A stretch of 64,000 nucleotides of DNA, taken from contig NZ_CP118108.1 in the NCBI RefSeq assembly GCF_028747985.1, forward strand, positions 3,167,501 through 3,231,500, read 5' to 3'. A model generated the notes under the pieces. That model ran no database searches. It was not told the DNA's origin and saw nothing but the letters and a program-made list of their open reading frames with translations. Position numbers and translations under genes: made by a program. Source of the stretch: Paenibacillus urinalis. Its GTDB lineage: Bacteria > Bacillota > Bacilli > Paenibacillales > Paenibacillaceae. Position 1 is the first letter of the stretch. Each line of letters begins with the position of its first letter. Shown here piece after piece: positions 25,880 to 35,238 of this stretch.

Positions 25880-28435
25880 TTAATGAATACGACTCGTCTG
25901 CTTCACTTGAGTAGCTGATGCCTCGTTAAGTGCACTGACTCTAAGCTCTGACCAAGGCAAATCTTCTCCGTGACGATGGGTTATCGTTACAACTTTCTGC
26001 TCACCAGGAAGCAGATCAAAGTAGTTGTCACTGAATTTGACATTTCCCTTAGGCAATTCCAGCTTGACGAATCGAGCCATATGATCAATTGCCGTAATCG
26101 TTACCGTGCTATTCATCTCATCTACCTGAACGTGAAGGTGAGTCTTCTCCAGACTAAGATCCTTCGGGTCTCTTAAGTAAGAGCGATTGGCAGGAACTTG
26201 CAGCGAACCGGATGACAGCTCGATCATCACTTCACTTGGACCGAATCCTTGCAGGATTTCTGCTTCATCAAGGACAGCATACATCGTCGACGAGATTGGA
26301 TCTGCTTGTGCGTCATAGGAAGCCGCATACACGATCTCTCCATCAAAAGTATATACCTTCAGGTCAATCACTCCACTTACGGAGTCCGGCGTATCATTGA
26401 CAAGCCATAAACGAAGCGGTTCACCTGCTTCATATTCTAAGGATAACAGGAGTGGGTGAAAGAATCGTTTACCGTAGTAGTACGAGGCTTTGGGAAGAAG
26501 TTCATAATCAATCATCGCCCAGCTCGTTCCCGGCCAGCTGTCATTCAATTGCCAGACAAGTGCACCGCTATTGCGGTCATTATTTCGTCTGAAATGCTCT
26601 ATGCCATACTTCAGTCCTTCCGCCTGTGTAAGCATAGAGAAATTCATGTACTCTTCAATATCGGACGGAATGCCTGTATAGCCTTCCATTAACAATATCC
26701 CCTTCTGATGATTGGTGTCCTTATTCCGGTAAGCCATTTCCTGGCTTCCCCAATAGAACTCGCCTGGGGGCATATTTTTCTCAAGTGTATAGCGATTAGC
26801 TGAGGCATGCATGCCAAATTCACTGCTAAACAGCGCATAATCTTGCTTATAATTCTTGAAGGTAACACCTTGAATACTATAATCCAGCACGGGCTCTTCC
26901 CCATACTGTCTTGGATAGACGGATCCGTGCCATACCTGCCAATTATGCCGATCCCCTGTAGCGGGATCATTCGCATCCTGTCCTGACTCAGCGCCATAAG
27001 GTGATGAAGGCCAGTACGGACGCGAAGGGTCCAGCACTTCAAGCACTTCAGGAATGAGCTCATGATAAATGCTCTCCCCGTAGAATGGACTCCGGATATC
27101 TCCACTGGAGGTCTTCATATCATAGAGCCAGTCAATCTCATTATTTCCACACCACATTGCTAGAGATGGATGATTCCGCAGCCGCAGCACATTATCTACC
27201 ACTTCACGTCTCACATTATCCATGAAATCCCGGTTAAAATCAGGGAAAAGTGCATTAGCAAAAGCGAAATCCTGCCATACGAGGATGCCCTTGCGGTCAC
27301 ATGCTTCATAAAAAACGTCCTTCTCATAAATGCCGCCTGCCCATACACGCAGCATGTTCATCTGTCCCTCTGCCGCAAGATCAATCAGATCACAGTACTT
27401 CTGATCCGGAATCGATCCGATCAGATGATCGGCAGGGATCCAGTTGGCCCCCTTGGCATAGACCTTGACTCCATTTAATATAAATGCAAACGAATTTCTA
27501 CCTTGCGAGTCCTTCAGTGCAAGCTCAAGTGTTCGAATACCTAACGCTTCTTCGTAAGTATCGAGCAAGTCATCGCCCTCATATAGCTTGACCTCAATCC
27601 TGTACAAATAAGGCTCTCCCAAATCATGCGTCCACCAGAGCCTAGGTGAAGGAATATCAAGCTTGAAGCCTACACCCGTTTGTTCGACTGGCTGCTCAGC
27701 TGCAGCAGCGATGCTCCCATCACGCTCGATTATATTTATTGTAAGGCGATAATCCGCCTGCTTTAAGAACTTTTTAATAGCAGCACTCACATGAACCTCT
27801 GCCTTCACTTCCGATAGAGCTGTGGTCACAGTCCCGATATGCTCAATTTTGGCGTGTCGGTATTGCTTCACATGGACTTTACCCCACACACCGACAGTAA
27901 CCATACGGGGACCCCAATCCCAGCCAAAGTTCATCGCTGCCTTCCGGATCCACGGACGTTCTTTCGTATAGGAAGACCAATCAAATAACTCCTTGTCCTT
28001 ATGGTGCAGCGACAACGGATCAAATTTAATGGCTATTGAATTCCAGCCCTTACGGGCAATTCGAGTAATGTCAAAATGATGCGACATCAGCATATTGTCC
28101 GTCCTGCCAATCTCATGTCCATTCACATAGATGGTCGCGAACGTATCCAGACCTGCAAAATGAAGCTCTGTCTTCTCCCCGGCCTCGCTGACCTGATCCA
28201 AGGTGAACGTTGTACGATACCACCATTCTTTTTGCTCAATCCACCGGCTCTTGATGTCATTATGACCGTAATACGGCGGATCAATAATCCCTCGTTCCAC
28301 TAAAGCCGTATGAACATCTCCCGGTACACTCGCCCCGATCCAGAATCGATCATCGAAGCCGGGTGCAGCAAGCTCAAGCGGATTCTTCTCGCCTACGTCA
28401 AAATGCATCAGCTTCCATATCCCTGATAGTTCCAT
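25880..28435 (-). CDS. Beta-mannosidase, GH2 family
   Basis: An 851-residue glycoside hydrolase family 2 enzyme that removes terminal beta-mannose. The N-terminal sugar-binding domain starts with LSGIWKLMHFD and has SVPGDVHTALVERGIIDPPYYG. The barrel follows from about residue 310 (VYAKGANWIPADHL, NMLRVWAGGIYE). The acid/base is E433 in GNNEIDW and the nucleophile E539 in SSEFGMHA. No signal peptide, so it acts on imported oligosaccharides. It is the last gene of a minus-strand carbohydrate locus with an epimerase and an ABC importer. Confidence 0.92.
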   Translation of the reverse strand: MELSGIWKLMHFDVGEKNPLELAAPGFDDRFWIGASVPGDVHTALVERGIIDPPYYGHNDIKSRWIEQKEWWYRTTFTLDQVSEAGEKTELHFAGLDTFATIYVNGHEIGRTDNMLMSHHFDITRIARKGWNSIAIKFDPLSLHHKDKELFDWSSYTKERPWIRKAAMNFGWDWGPRMVTVGVWGKVHVKQYRHAKIEHIGTVTTALSEVKAEVHVSAAIKKFLKQADYRLTINIIERDGSIAAAAEQPVEQTGVGFKLDIPSPRLWWTHDLGEPYLYRIEVKLYEGDDLLDTYEEALGIRTLELALKDSQGRNSFAFILNGVKVYAKGANWIPADHLIGSIPDQKYCDLIDLAAEGQMNMLRVWAGGIYEKDVFYEACDRKGILVWQDFAFANALFPDFNRDFMDNVRREVVDNVLRLRNHPSLAMWCGNNEIDWLYDMKTSSGDIRSPFYGESIYHELIPEVLEVLDPSRPYWPSSPYGAESGQDANDPATGDRHNWQVWHGSVYPRQYGEEPVLDYSIQGVTFKNYKQDYALFSSEFGMHASANRYTLEKNMPPGEFYWGSQEMAYRNKDTNHQKGILLMEGYTGIPSDIEEYMNFSMLTQAEGLKYGIEHFRRNNDRNSGALVWQLNDSWPGTSWAMIDYELLPKASYYYGKRFFHPLLLSLEYEAGEPLRLWLVNDTPDSVSGVIDLKVYTFDGEIVYAASYDAQADPISSTMYAVLDEAEILQGFGPSEVMIELSSGSLQVPANRSYLRDPKDLSLEKTHLHVQVDEMNSTVTITAIDHMARFVKLELPKGNVKFSDNYFDLLPGEQKVVTITHRHGEDLPWSELRVSALNEASATQVKQTSRIH

Positions 28436-28541
28436 CCCCAGTATGCCACTCCCTATATTTTCTTTTATTGACTCCTCCTACTAGTTTACATCGGAGCATT
28501 CTTTAATGGAAGCGTTATCAGAGAAAATATCCATAGTATAT

Positions 28542-30314
28542 TTAAGGCGCCTTTACCTGTTTATCTGTATTTCTTAACGAAGGAGATATTGTGACGTGTA
28601 TCGTCTTGTAAAAAGGAGTCATCGCATTGGCCAGTATAACCTTACAGTTCGCGGGCATCGAAGCCTCTCTTACTGAAGGTGCCCTGTGTTCAAGTCCATT
28701 GACACCCTTCAGCTCGATCCAGTCTTCACCGCAAGTGTACCTCAGCGTATCCCCGGTCCATATATAATGTCCTTCCTCCGTTATCAACAGATCCCCGGAA
28801 GTCAGCTCCCCTTCATTACCAAATACAAACGATATCTGCGTCATAATATCTTCCAAGCCACTTCCTTCCAAATGCATCGTCCAGCCATTCTCATTACGGA
28901 TTACATCGATCTGCACTCGGAATGTCTGCTCATGTGTCAGCAAACGACTTTGGTGCGGAAGCAGGTACCATGGACTTACAGGAGTCTTTGACGTGGCAGG
29001 AAGGAGACCTTCAGCTACAGGACCGTAGTAGCCCTTTTTTTGTTCACCAGACATACGGTATCCGCCCGCCAGCTTCGTGATTTCCTGCATCGGTATGTAG
29101 CCCGGATTAAAGAAGGATGCGAGTTGAACGCCTAACAATCGTACAGTCCCATGACGCAGTGAGAAGAAAGAAGGTGTCTCGGTCATCAGCGTAGCACTGG
29201 TCCTCTCCTCACGGATGCGAACAACAGGAGCGCCAAAATCCGTATGGAGCCGGCTGTGGAATATACGTCCATAATGACCCGCTTCTTCCATACTTACTAG
29301 GTAGTTCCGACGAAGAAAGTCGCCGTTCAGTATTTTTTCGTAACGGTCTGGTATGAATTCGATATGATTGGAAGCTTGCCGAAGTCCCGGCTCCAAGAGC
29401 ATCCGTACGAGCACATTGACTGAGCAGACTCCTGGGTCTGTTAGTACGCTCCCCGCCATCTCAGCCATTCCAGCGAACTGAGCATTATCATCCAGCTGAG
29501 CCATAATGGCGTATGCCAAATAGTAGGGCGACAAATCATGGTAACGCCCGAGATCCTGGCGACCAGAATAATCAGTAACAATCTCTCCTGTTGGATGCAC
29601 AAGATACATCATCATCCGCAGATTCAACCGGACAGGATCAAGCAGCTGCGAAAAATTCAGCAGCCGGGCAGCATGAATAAGCATGATATCACTGACCGCA
29701 CTATATATGCCGTTGCTCCTTTCTGTCCATTCTCCATCTGGAGTCATATCCATACCTTCCGCAAGCCATTCCTGTGCGCGATTTACCGCCTCCTTTAATC
29801 CGAACAGCTCATGCAAAAAGCCGAGTGCAGCGCATAGCACCCAGCGATGATTTGGGGTGTGGCCTCCCCCCGTCAGCAGAGCCGGAATAGTCCGTTCCAG
29901 GAAGAGGAGCATATTCGCCCGCACAGTGGAAAGCGGCTCCCAATCGTGCTGTTTCAGAAGCTGATACAGCTGAGCATAGCCGACAACGACAAAAGCCGTA
30001 TCCGGAGGAGAATGAAAATTCGTCCATCCGGGCGAGATGGTTCCGTCCTTGTGCTGCCTGCGCAATACAAATTCCGCAGCAAGCTCGAGCCTCGAGAGTA
30101 ATTCCATATCCCGATAGTAATCTGAATCCGGATTGACCAGTGCAGCACCCCAATAGCTCATGATTGATGGCGTCCCTGTTGTATGGTTAACCCATGCGAT
30201 CCCCGTTCCAGGGTCCACCGTCCCTCCATAGTAACGACTGCCTGGATCAAGCACCTGTCTGGACAATCCTTCCTCTACTGCTTTGTCATTGAATGCTACC
30301 AGTTGTTTGTACAA
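28542..30314 (-). CDS. Predicted alpha/alpha-toroid glycan enzyme
   Basis: A 590-residue protein without signal peptide. The first 370 residues are helix-rich with repeated Tyr/His/Arg-bearing stretches (GYAQLYQLL, HTPNHRWVLCAALG, DYSGRQDLGRYHDLSPYYLAYAI), like the toroid of heparinase II/III-type lyases. The remaining 220 look like a beta-sandwich (FFSLRHGTVRLLG, FRVQIDVI). This pairing is that of several polysaccharide lyase families, but I cannot assign it to one. It may equally be a hydrolase. TTG start nine bases after GGGAGG; 28 bases after the epimerase gene and ahead of beta-mannosidase. Confidence 0.7.
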   Translation of the reverse strand: MYKQLVAFNDKAVEEGLSRQVLDPGSRYYGGTVDPGTGIAWVNHTTGTPSIMSYWGAALVNPDSDYYRDMELLSRLELAAEFVLRRQHKDGTISPGWTNFHSPPDTAFVVVGYAQLYQLLKQHDWEPLSTVRANMLLFLERTIPALLTGGGHTPNHRWVLCAALGFLHELFGLKEAVNRAQEWLAEGMDMTPDGEWTERSNGIYSAVSDIMLIHAARLLNFSQLLDPVRLNLRMMMYLVHPTGEIVTDYSGRQDLGRYHDLSPYYLAYAIMAQLDDNAQFAGMAEMAGSVLTDPGVCSVNVLVRMLLEPGLRQASNHIEFIPDRYEKILNGDFLRRNYLVSMEEAGHYGRIFHSRLHTDFGAPVVRIREERTSATLMTETPSFFSLRHGTVRLLGVQLASFFNPGYIPMQEITKLAGGYRMSGEQKKGYYGPVAEGLLPATSKTPVSPWYLLPHQSRLLTHEQTFRVQIDVIRNENGWTMHLEGSGLEDIMTQISFVFGNEGELTSGDLLITEEGHYIWTGDTLRYTCGEDWIELKGVNGLEHRAPSVREASMPANCKVILANAMTPFYKTIHVTISPSLRNTDKQVKAP

Positions 30315-30342
30315 TTAGGACTACCTCCCTATCTGTTCAAAT

Positions 30343-31305
30343 TCACTGCGAATGTGAATGGGAATTTCCTTCGTTCAGCTTAGAAACAAGCAGCTGATGA
30401 CTCTCATGAATCTGTTCCGGCTGACAGGCAGCCTTCAGTTCATACACCTTGATCTGAGCCTGCTTAATCATCGGCAGATAAGCATCATAGAAGGTTAAGT
30501 CTTGGCTATGCACATAGGGACACCAATGATCGGACAGACCGATCGTTTCGTGGATATGGACTCCTACAATATCATCCATCAGTCCCTCCATCTCATTTAC
30601 GCTATCGTATAATCCGAGCCGATCCATCATGATGGCATGCCCAGTATCATACCAGATACCAACAGGAGCACCTTTTAAAGCGTTGATAATCGCTTTTGCC
30701 TCTGCAAGTGTAGGAATTTGCTGCGGCTTAGAGCGGGTTTCAATACCAAACCGCACATCAAGCCCTTTGGACAGTGCACGATTACACACTTCATCCAAGC
30801 TTTCTATGATGGACTGGACATAACCCGTGCTAAACTCCTGCCGCCGCTCCATCAGCTCAGCCCATTTCTGGCAATAGGCACGAGATTGATTTCCTTCGCT
30901 GTTATAAATGGTGTACAGCTCCTTGCTTATATCCGTTGGAAATGGCACCTCGCCGGGGTGTACTACGACGGCCCGAGCGCCATACCGGTGTGCGTACTCT
31001 GCCGAGCCAACAAGCAATTTAATAGCCCGCTCCCGCTTGTCCTTGTCTTCAAAGCCAAGTAATACGGAATCTGTTCCATAATCAGGATCAGGAATATACG
31101 GAAACGTATTATGAACACTCGAGATTTCCATCTTACCTTGCTCGACCATCGGTTCTATTGTAGCCAGCATTTCTCGAGTCACATTGTAATTCAGCTCGAC
31201 CCTGCGAAAGCCAAGCTCAGCTATTTCAGTGAGCATACTGTCCCCGACAGAGTGACGCTTGATATTCCAGCAAGTAGAAAAAGAATATTCTCCTTTGTCC
31301 TGCAT
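30343..31305 (-). CDS. Sugar phosphate isomerase/epimerase, TIM barrel
   Basis: A 320-residue AP-endonuclease-2/xylose-isomerase-like barrel protein. The plan is FSTCWNIKRHS...GFRRVELNYN at strand 1-2, then AVVVHPGEV, FGIETRS with a likely metal Glu, IWYDTGHA, and VGVHIHETIGLSDHW toward the end. These are the metal residues (Glu, Asp, His, Glu) of this superfamily. The ATG at 31305 has GGGAG ten bases upstream; the frame reaches 31350 but without a site. It works presumably on a sugar released by its neighbours. Confidence 0.8.
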   Translation of the reverse strand: MQDKGEYSFSTCWNIKRHSVGDSMLTEIAELGFRRVELNYNVTREMLATIEPMVEQGKMEISSVHNTFPYIPDPDYGTDSVLLGFEDKDKRERAIKLLVGSAEYAHRYGARAVVVHPGEVPFPTDISKELYTIYNSEGNQSRAYCQKWAELMERRQEFSTGYVQSIIESLDEVCNRALSKGLDVRFGIETRSKPQQIPTLAEAKAIINALKGAPVGIWYDTGHAIMMDRLGLYDSVNEMEGLMDDIVGVHIHETIGLSDHWCPYVHSQDLTFYDAYLPMIKQAQIKVYELKAACQPEQIHESHQLLVSKLNEGNSHSHSQ

Positions 31306-31393
31306 CCTCCGAAATCTCCCTTCTGAAGCTGTACCTCTGTGCAAATGCAAATGATTAGTTCATAAGCTGTTCATGCCAGTACTCATGGAATGC

Positions 31394-32266
31394 TTAGCCT
31401 TTAACTGCTCCAAGCATAACCCCGCTGACAAAATATTTTTGCAGCCATGGATATACGCATAGAATAGGTACCGTAGCAAAAACGACGGTAGCCGCCTTCA
31501 AGCTCTCCGGTGTAAGCGGTGTACGGTTCGCCCCCTCCATCTGAGTCAGCTCACTTACCATGTTGTTCTGTACCATCTGATACAGCTTTAACTGAAGCGG
31601 GTACAAATCGGGGTTGGTAATATACATCAATGAATCCTGAAATCCATTCCATCGTCCAACGGCGTAAAAGAGAGCCAGCGTGGCCATTACCGGCATAGAC
31701 AGCGGCAATATAATTTTCAGCAGGGTGTGAAGATGGGAGCTGCCATCAATCTCGGCTGACTCTTCTAAACTGGACGGGATATTGTTGAAGAATGAAATGA
31801 GGATAATCAAGTTAAACGGACTCACCAGCCCCGGTAAAATAAGTGACCATACTGAATTGATCATCCCCAGATCTCGAATCAGCAAATATTCTGGAATGAT
31901 CCCGCCGCTAAAGAACATTGTAATAATGATGACGTACATGAACAGCTTGCGCCCTTTTAAATTTTTTTTGGTCAGCGGATAAGCGGCAGCGATCGTAAAC
32001 AGCATGCACAGCACCGTTGTAGCCAGGGTCAAAATCACTGTGAATCCAAGCGATCGAATCATGGATTGGTCAGAGAACACTTGTTTATATGCGTCCCAGT
32101 TCAGCTCAATCGGAAAAAGCGTCACTTCACCGGAAGTAATTGCTCGGTTAGAGCTCAATGAAACGGCAATCGTATGCAGGAATGGAGCCAAGCAGAATAA
32201 CACAAACAGAGCGACAAACGTAATATTAACGATGTCAAAAATCCGGTTTGAAGCACGTTCACTCAT
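31394..32266 (-). CDS. CUT1 sugar ABC transporter permease (LplC-like)
   Basis: A 290-residue inner-membrane permease with six predicted helices. The EAA loop is EESAEIDGSSHLHTLLKIILPLSMP, and it ends SGVMLGAVKG, the usual tail of LplC/YtcP-type permeases. It pairs with the LplB-like permease 24 bases upstream. No ATPase gene is in the operon, as is normal for this group, which borrows MsmX-type ATPases. It should import an oligosaccharide or glycan fragment. Confidence 0.93.
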   Translation of the reverse strand: MSERASNRIFDIVNITFVALFVLFCLAPFLHTIAVSLSSNRAITSGEVTLFPIELNWDAYKQVFSDQSMIRSLGFTVILTLATTVLCMLFTIAAAYPLTKKNLKGRKLFMYVIIITMFFSGGIIPEYLLIRDLGMINSVWSLILPGLVSPFNLIILISFFNNIPSSLEESAEIDGSSHLHTLLKIILPLSMPVMATLALFYAVGRWNGFQDSLMYITNPDLYPLQLKLYQMVQNNMVSELTQMEGANRTPLTPESLKAATVVFATVPILCVYPWLQKYFVSGVMLGAVKG

Positions 32267-32290
32267 TTCTTCATCCCCTTTCTCACCTTG

Positions 32291-33193
32291 TTACAGGATT
32301 CCGTCACCCGTTACTTTCTTCGATATATAGTTAGAGCCGAGAATGAATACGAGTCCGACTACAGCCTGGAACAAGCCGACTACGGTGGCCAGAGTATACT
32401 GTCCGGATTCTAGACCGATCCGATAAACAAAGGTGCTAAGGACGTCAGAATATTCACGTACCGCCGTATTTCCGATAATATACGGACGGTCAAAGCCGAT
32501 GCTGACCATTTTTCCTAGGTTAAGAATCAGCAAAGTAACGATGGTCGGCTTAATACTAGGCAGCGTAATATGCCATATCTTTCTCAAACGAGTAGCCCCA
32601 TCCACCTCTGCCGCTTCAAACAATTCCTTATTGACTCCTGTCAGGGCAGCTAGATATAGAATCGTTCCCCAACCTGCACTCTGCCAAACTCCTGTAAATA
32701 AGTAAGTTACAAGCCAAGAGTTTTTCTCGGTTAGAAACGGGATAGGATCGAGTCCCATACTAATGAGCACTCCATTGACCATTCCTGATTGATTGCCGAA
32801 TAGCTGATAGACGATCCCGCCGATGATAACCCATGAAATAAAGTGAGGGATGTAAAGAATGGTTTGAGATATTTTCTTGAACCACGCCGATCGAATTTCA
32901 TATAGCATAATAGCCAGAATAATTGGGGCCGGAAACGAGACAAGCAGATCAAGGAAATTCAGCATAAACGTGTTTTTAAGTGTTGTGTAGAAATCCCGCA
33001 TGGCAAAGACTTCACGAAAAGCATCGAAGCCGATCCATTCACTGCCGCTGATGCCTTGGAACAAGTTAAAATCCTTAAATGCGATCTGTACCCCATACAT
33101 CGGGCCGTAGCGGAAAATGAGAAAATATAGGATGGGCAGTAATAGAAGCGCGTACAGCTGCCAATAACGTTTTAAGTATGCCGCTTTGGTCAA
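32291..33193 (-). CDS. CUT1 sugar ABC transporter permease (LplB-like)
   Basis: A 300-residue membrane permease. It opens KRYWQLYALLLLPILYFLIFRYGPMYGVQIAFKDFN, very typical of LplB/YtlP-type subunits, and has the EAA loop EAAEVDGATRLRKIWHITLPSIKP. TTG start six bases after GGAGGAG. A hairpin and T-run lie between it and the binding-protein gene, suggesting less expression than that gene. Confidence 0.93.
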   Translation of the reverse strand: MTKAAYLKRYWQLYALLLLPILYFLIFRYGPMYGVQIAFKDFNLFQGISGSEWIGFDAFREVFAMRDFYTTLKNTFMLNFLDLLVSFPAPIILAIMLYEIRSAWFKKISQTILYIPHFISWVIIGGIVYQLFGNQSGMVNGVLISMGLDPIPFLTEKNSWLVTYLFTGVWQSAGWGTILYLAALTGVNKELFEAAEVDGATRLRKIWHITLPSIKPTIVTLLILNLGKMVSIGFDRPYIIGNTAVREYSDVLSTFVYRIGLESGQYTLATVVGLFQAVVGLVFILGSNYISKKVTGDGIL

Positions 33194-33213
33194 ATCAGTC
33201 TCCTCCTATTGAG

Positions 33214-33258
33214 AAAAAAACCGGGACGATCAGCTGGACAACACCACTCGCCCCAGTT
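33214..33258 (-). terminator. Attenuating hairpin between binding protein and permeases
   Basis: An 11-base-pair stem with two G-T pairs (33248-33258 with 33219-33229) is followed on the minus strand by seven T. Partial termination here would give more binding protein than permease. Confidence 0.65.
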
Positions 33259-33276
33259 TCCCTTAACATTTTGTTG

Positions 33277-34878
33277 TTACTCAGCTGGAAGTTCTTGAAG
33301 AGCCTGCTCCAATTCTTTCTTCAGCTCTGCTCCGCCAATAGACATATAATCATTCATTTCCTGTTCAAATACCTTCTCGAATTCCTCGGGTTTTGCCATG
33401 GCAGTCTTAACGATAATAACGTTAAGCTTGTCTTTTAATGCCGTACCATACTTGGACTCAGCTTCTATAGGCTTATCAAAGATAATCGGACCCACCGTAT
33501 CTGTATTGGCGATGTCAATGGACTGTCTTAACAGCTCTTGATTATGTTCAGGGAAGCCCATAATCCATGCTTTTTCATTCGTAGCCTGATCTCCGATGTT
33601 CTTACCATTTGAAATAATGGCCATATCACCTGCGTTAAAAAGTCGATCCGCAAACTCTTGAGAAACATCGGACTTCACCACTGGAATACCGTCTACCAAA
33701 TCGTAGTTTTCACCTTCAACCCCGCTGTATATATCGATCAGATTGTTCTCTGAAGCCATCCAGTCCAGGTATTTGATCGCTTCTACAGCACGTTTGCTGC
33801 TCTTCGGAATCATGATATACATACCATTCGTTCCATAACGGGATTTGATGTACTTGTTGTCTGCGTTAGCATTTGTATACACATCTACAGGAAGGACCTC
33901 GCTGCCTTCTACATTTTTATACAGGTTATCTAGTGTGCCGTCTTTGTAGAATAGAACATCGACATCCTCCGACCAATATCCAACATTTCCGTTTTGAATA
34001 TCCTTCACCAGCTGTGACTTATCCTCATCCAAGCTGAAATCCTTGCTGATTAATCCCTCATTATACAGCTTGTTCATAAACTGCATCGCGTCCTTAAACC
34101 CTTCATGAAGCGGCAGCTCATACCGCTGACCATAGGTCAAGTCACCACTTACCGGTTTGATAAAGGAGTAGATCAAGGTTTCAAACTGAGCAGGAGCAAG
34201 CGCCATGCCCATCGGTATATTTTGGCTTCCCAGATTGCCGGGATTCTGTTCTTTAAACGCTTTCAAGGTTGTATACAGCTCATCAGTTGTTGTTGGTACA
34301 GGAAGCCCTAACTTATCCAGCCAATCTTGACGAATGTAAGAGCTGTAGCGGCCGGTAATCGCACGCTTCCCTGGAATCGCAAACTGCTGTCCTTCAAGCT
34401 GGCCGAATTTAAGAGTATCCTCACCTAGAAATTTTTTCAGATTCGGTCCATATTGATCAATCAGCTCACCGACATCCGTCAGTCCGCCTTGCTGTGCATA
34501 GCGATAAAATACGCTTGAATCGTATACAAACACAATATCAGGCACATCGGTGTTGCTTGCCATAAGAACGTTTAGCTTGGTCACTTCCTCTGAGCGCTGA
34601 ATGGGAACATATTCGACATCAATATTATTCGGGTCTCCAAATCGCTCTTGCACAAGATTGCTTAGATAGTTATTCGTGATCGTATACGGTGCCGGGCTGT
34701 TCCCTCTGTCAAACACTTCTACTTTTAAAGTAACTCGCTCCCCTTCACCAACACGATCGCCTGATGATCCTTCATTAGAGCTTGCTGAGCATCCAGCTAG
34801 CATGGACACGATAAGAGCAGCTGTCATGCTAAGTCCAATTGCCTTTTTCAAGGCTCGTCGGTGTGCCGTTACTTTCAT
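33277..34878 (-). CDS. Extracellular solute-binding lipoprotein (LplA-like)
   Basis: A 533-residue lipoprotein. A basic start (KVTAHRRALKKAIG) and hydrophobic helix run to the lipobox MLAGC near residue 29, followed by a Ser/Gly-rich linker. The body is a family 1 binding protein of the long LplA/YtcQ type, with DIVFVYDSSVFYRYAQQGGLTDV and a C-terminal KTAMAKPEEFEKVFEQEMNDYMSIGG segment. The ATG at 34878 lies eight bases after AAGGAG. First gene of the importer operon; four imperfect repeats upstream may bind the AraC regulator. Ligand unknown. Confidence 0.9.
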   Translation of the reverse strand: MKVTAHRRALKKAIGLSMTAALIVSMLAGCSASSNEGSSGDRVGEGERVTLKVEVFDRGNSPAPYTITNNYLSNLVQERFGDPNNIDVEYVPIQRSEEVTKLNVLMASNTDVPDIVFVYDSSVFYRYAQQGGLTDVGELIDQYGPNLKKFLGEDTLKFGQLEGQQFAIPGKRAITGRYSSYIRQDWLDKLGLPVPTTTDELYTTLKAFKEQNPGNLGSQNIPMGMALAPAQFETLIYSFIKPVSGDLTYGQRYELPLHEGFKDAMQFMNKLYNEGLISKDFSLDEDKSQLVKDIQNGNVGYWSEDVDVLFYKDGTLDNLYKNVEGSEVLPVDVYTNANADNKYIKSRYGTNGMYIMIPKSSKRAVEAIKYLDWMASENNLIDIYSGVEGENYDLVDGIPVVKSDVSQEFADRLFNAGDMAIISNGKNIGDQATNEKAWIMGFPEHNQELLRQSIDIANTDTVGPIIFDKPIEAESKYGTALKDKLNVIIVKTAMAKPEEFEKVFEQEMNDYMSIGGAELKKELEQALQELPAE

Positions 34879-34998
34879 TTTTCCATCTCCTTCAAGGTTT
34901 GATGTGCTCAAAGTATTTCATAGAGGCTGCCAATTTGACAATAAACTAGTTTCGGCTCACCATCTTTAAGAGGAATTGGACTTTCGGTTTATGGCTTC

Positions 34999-35110
34999 AA
35001 CTGTTTTCGCAGGGCTAACCATATTCGCAAAGTGTCATTTACAGCCATTCTGTACTACCCAATAGTCCAGGAATAAACCATTTTCTCAAACTGCTTATAT
35101 TCGCAAAGTG
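34999..35110. repeat. Two pairs of direct repeats, candidate AraC operator
   Basis: Four related 18-base elements lie at 34999, 35017, 35076 and 35093. The third is AACCATTTTCTCAAACTG and the second AACCATATTCGCAAAGTG; the fourth shares ATATTCGCAAAGTG exactly with the second. Members of each pair are 18 and 17 bases apart and the pairs 59 apart. They sit in the 360-base gap between the binding-protein gene and the AraC gene, about 120 bases ahead of the former. AraC proteins typically bind such direct half-sites. Confidence 0.5.
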
Positions 35111-35135
35111 ATTCATATTAATAAAATTGCTTAAT

Positions 35136-35187
35136 AAAAAAGCATCCAAGCTTCGCCTTCTCTATGAGCAGAGGCTTGCATGGATGC
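35136..35187 (-). terminator. Terminator after the AraC-type regulator
   Basis: Stem GCATCCA/TGGATGC (35181-35187 with 35142-35148) with an inner imperfect AAGC stem; six T follow on the minus strand. It lies about 50 bases past the regulator stop. Confidence 0.8.
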
Positions 35188-35238
35188 ATATTACTGAGAG
35201 TCTAATCATTGAGTATAGATTTGTGACCAGCGGCATTT

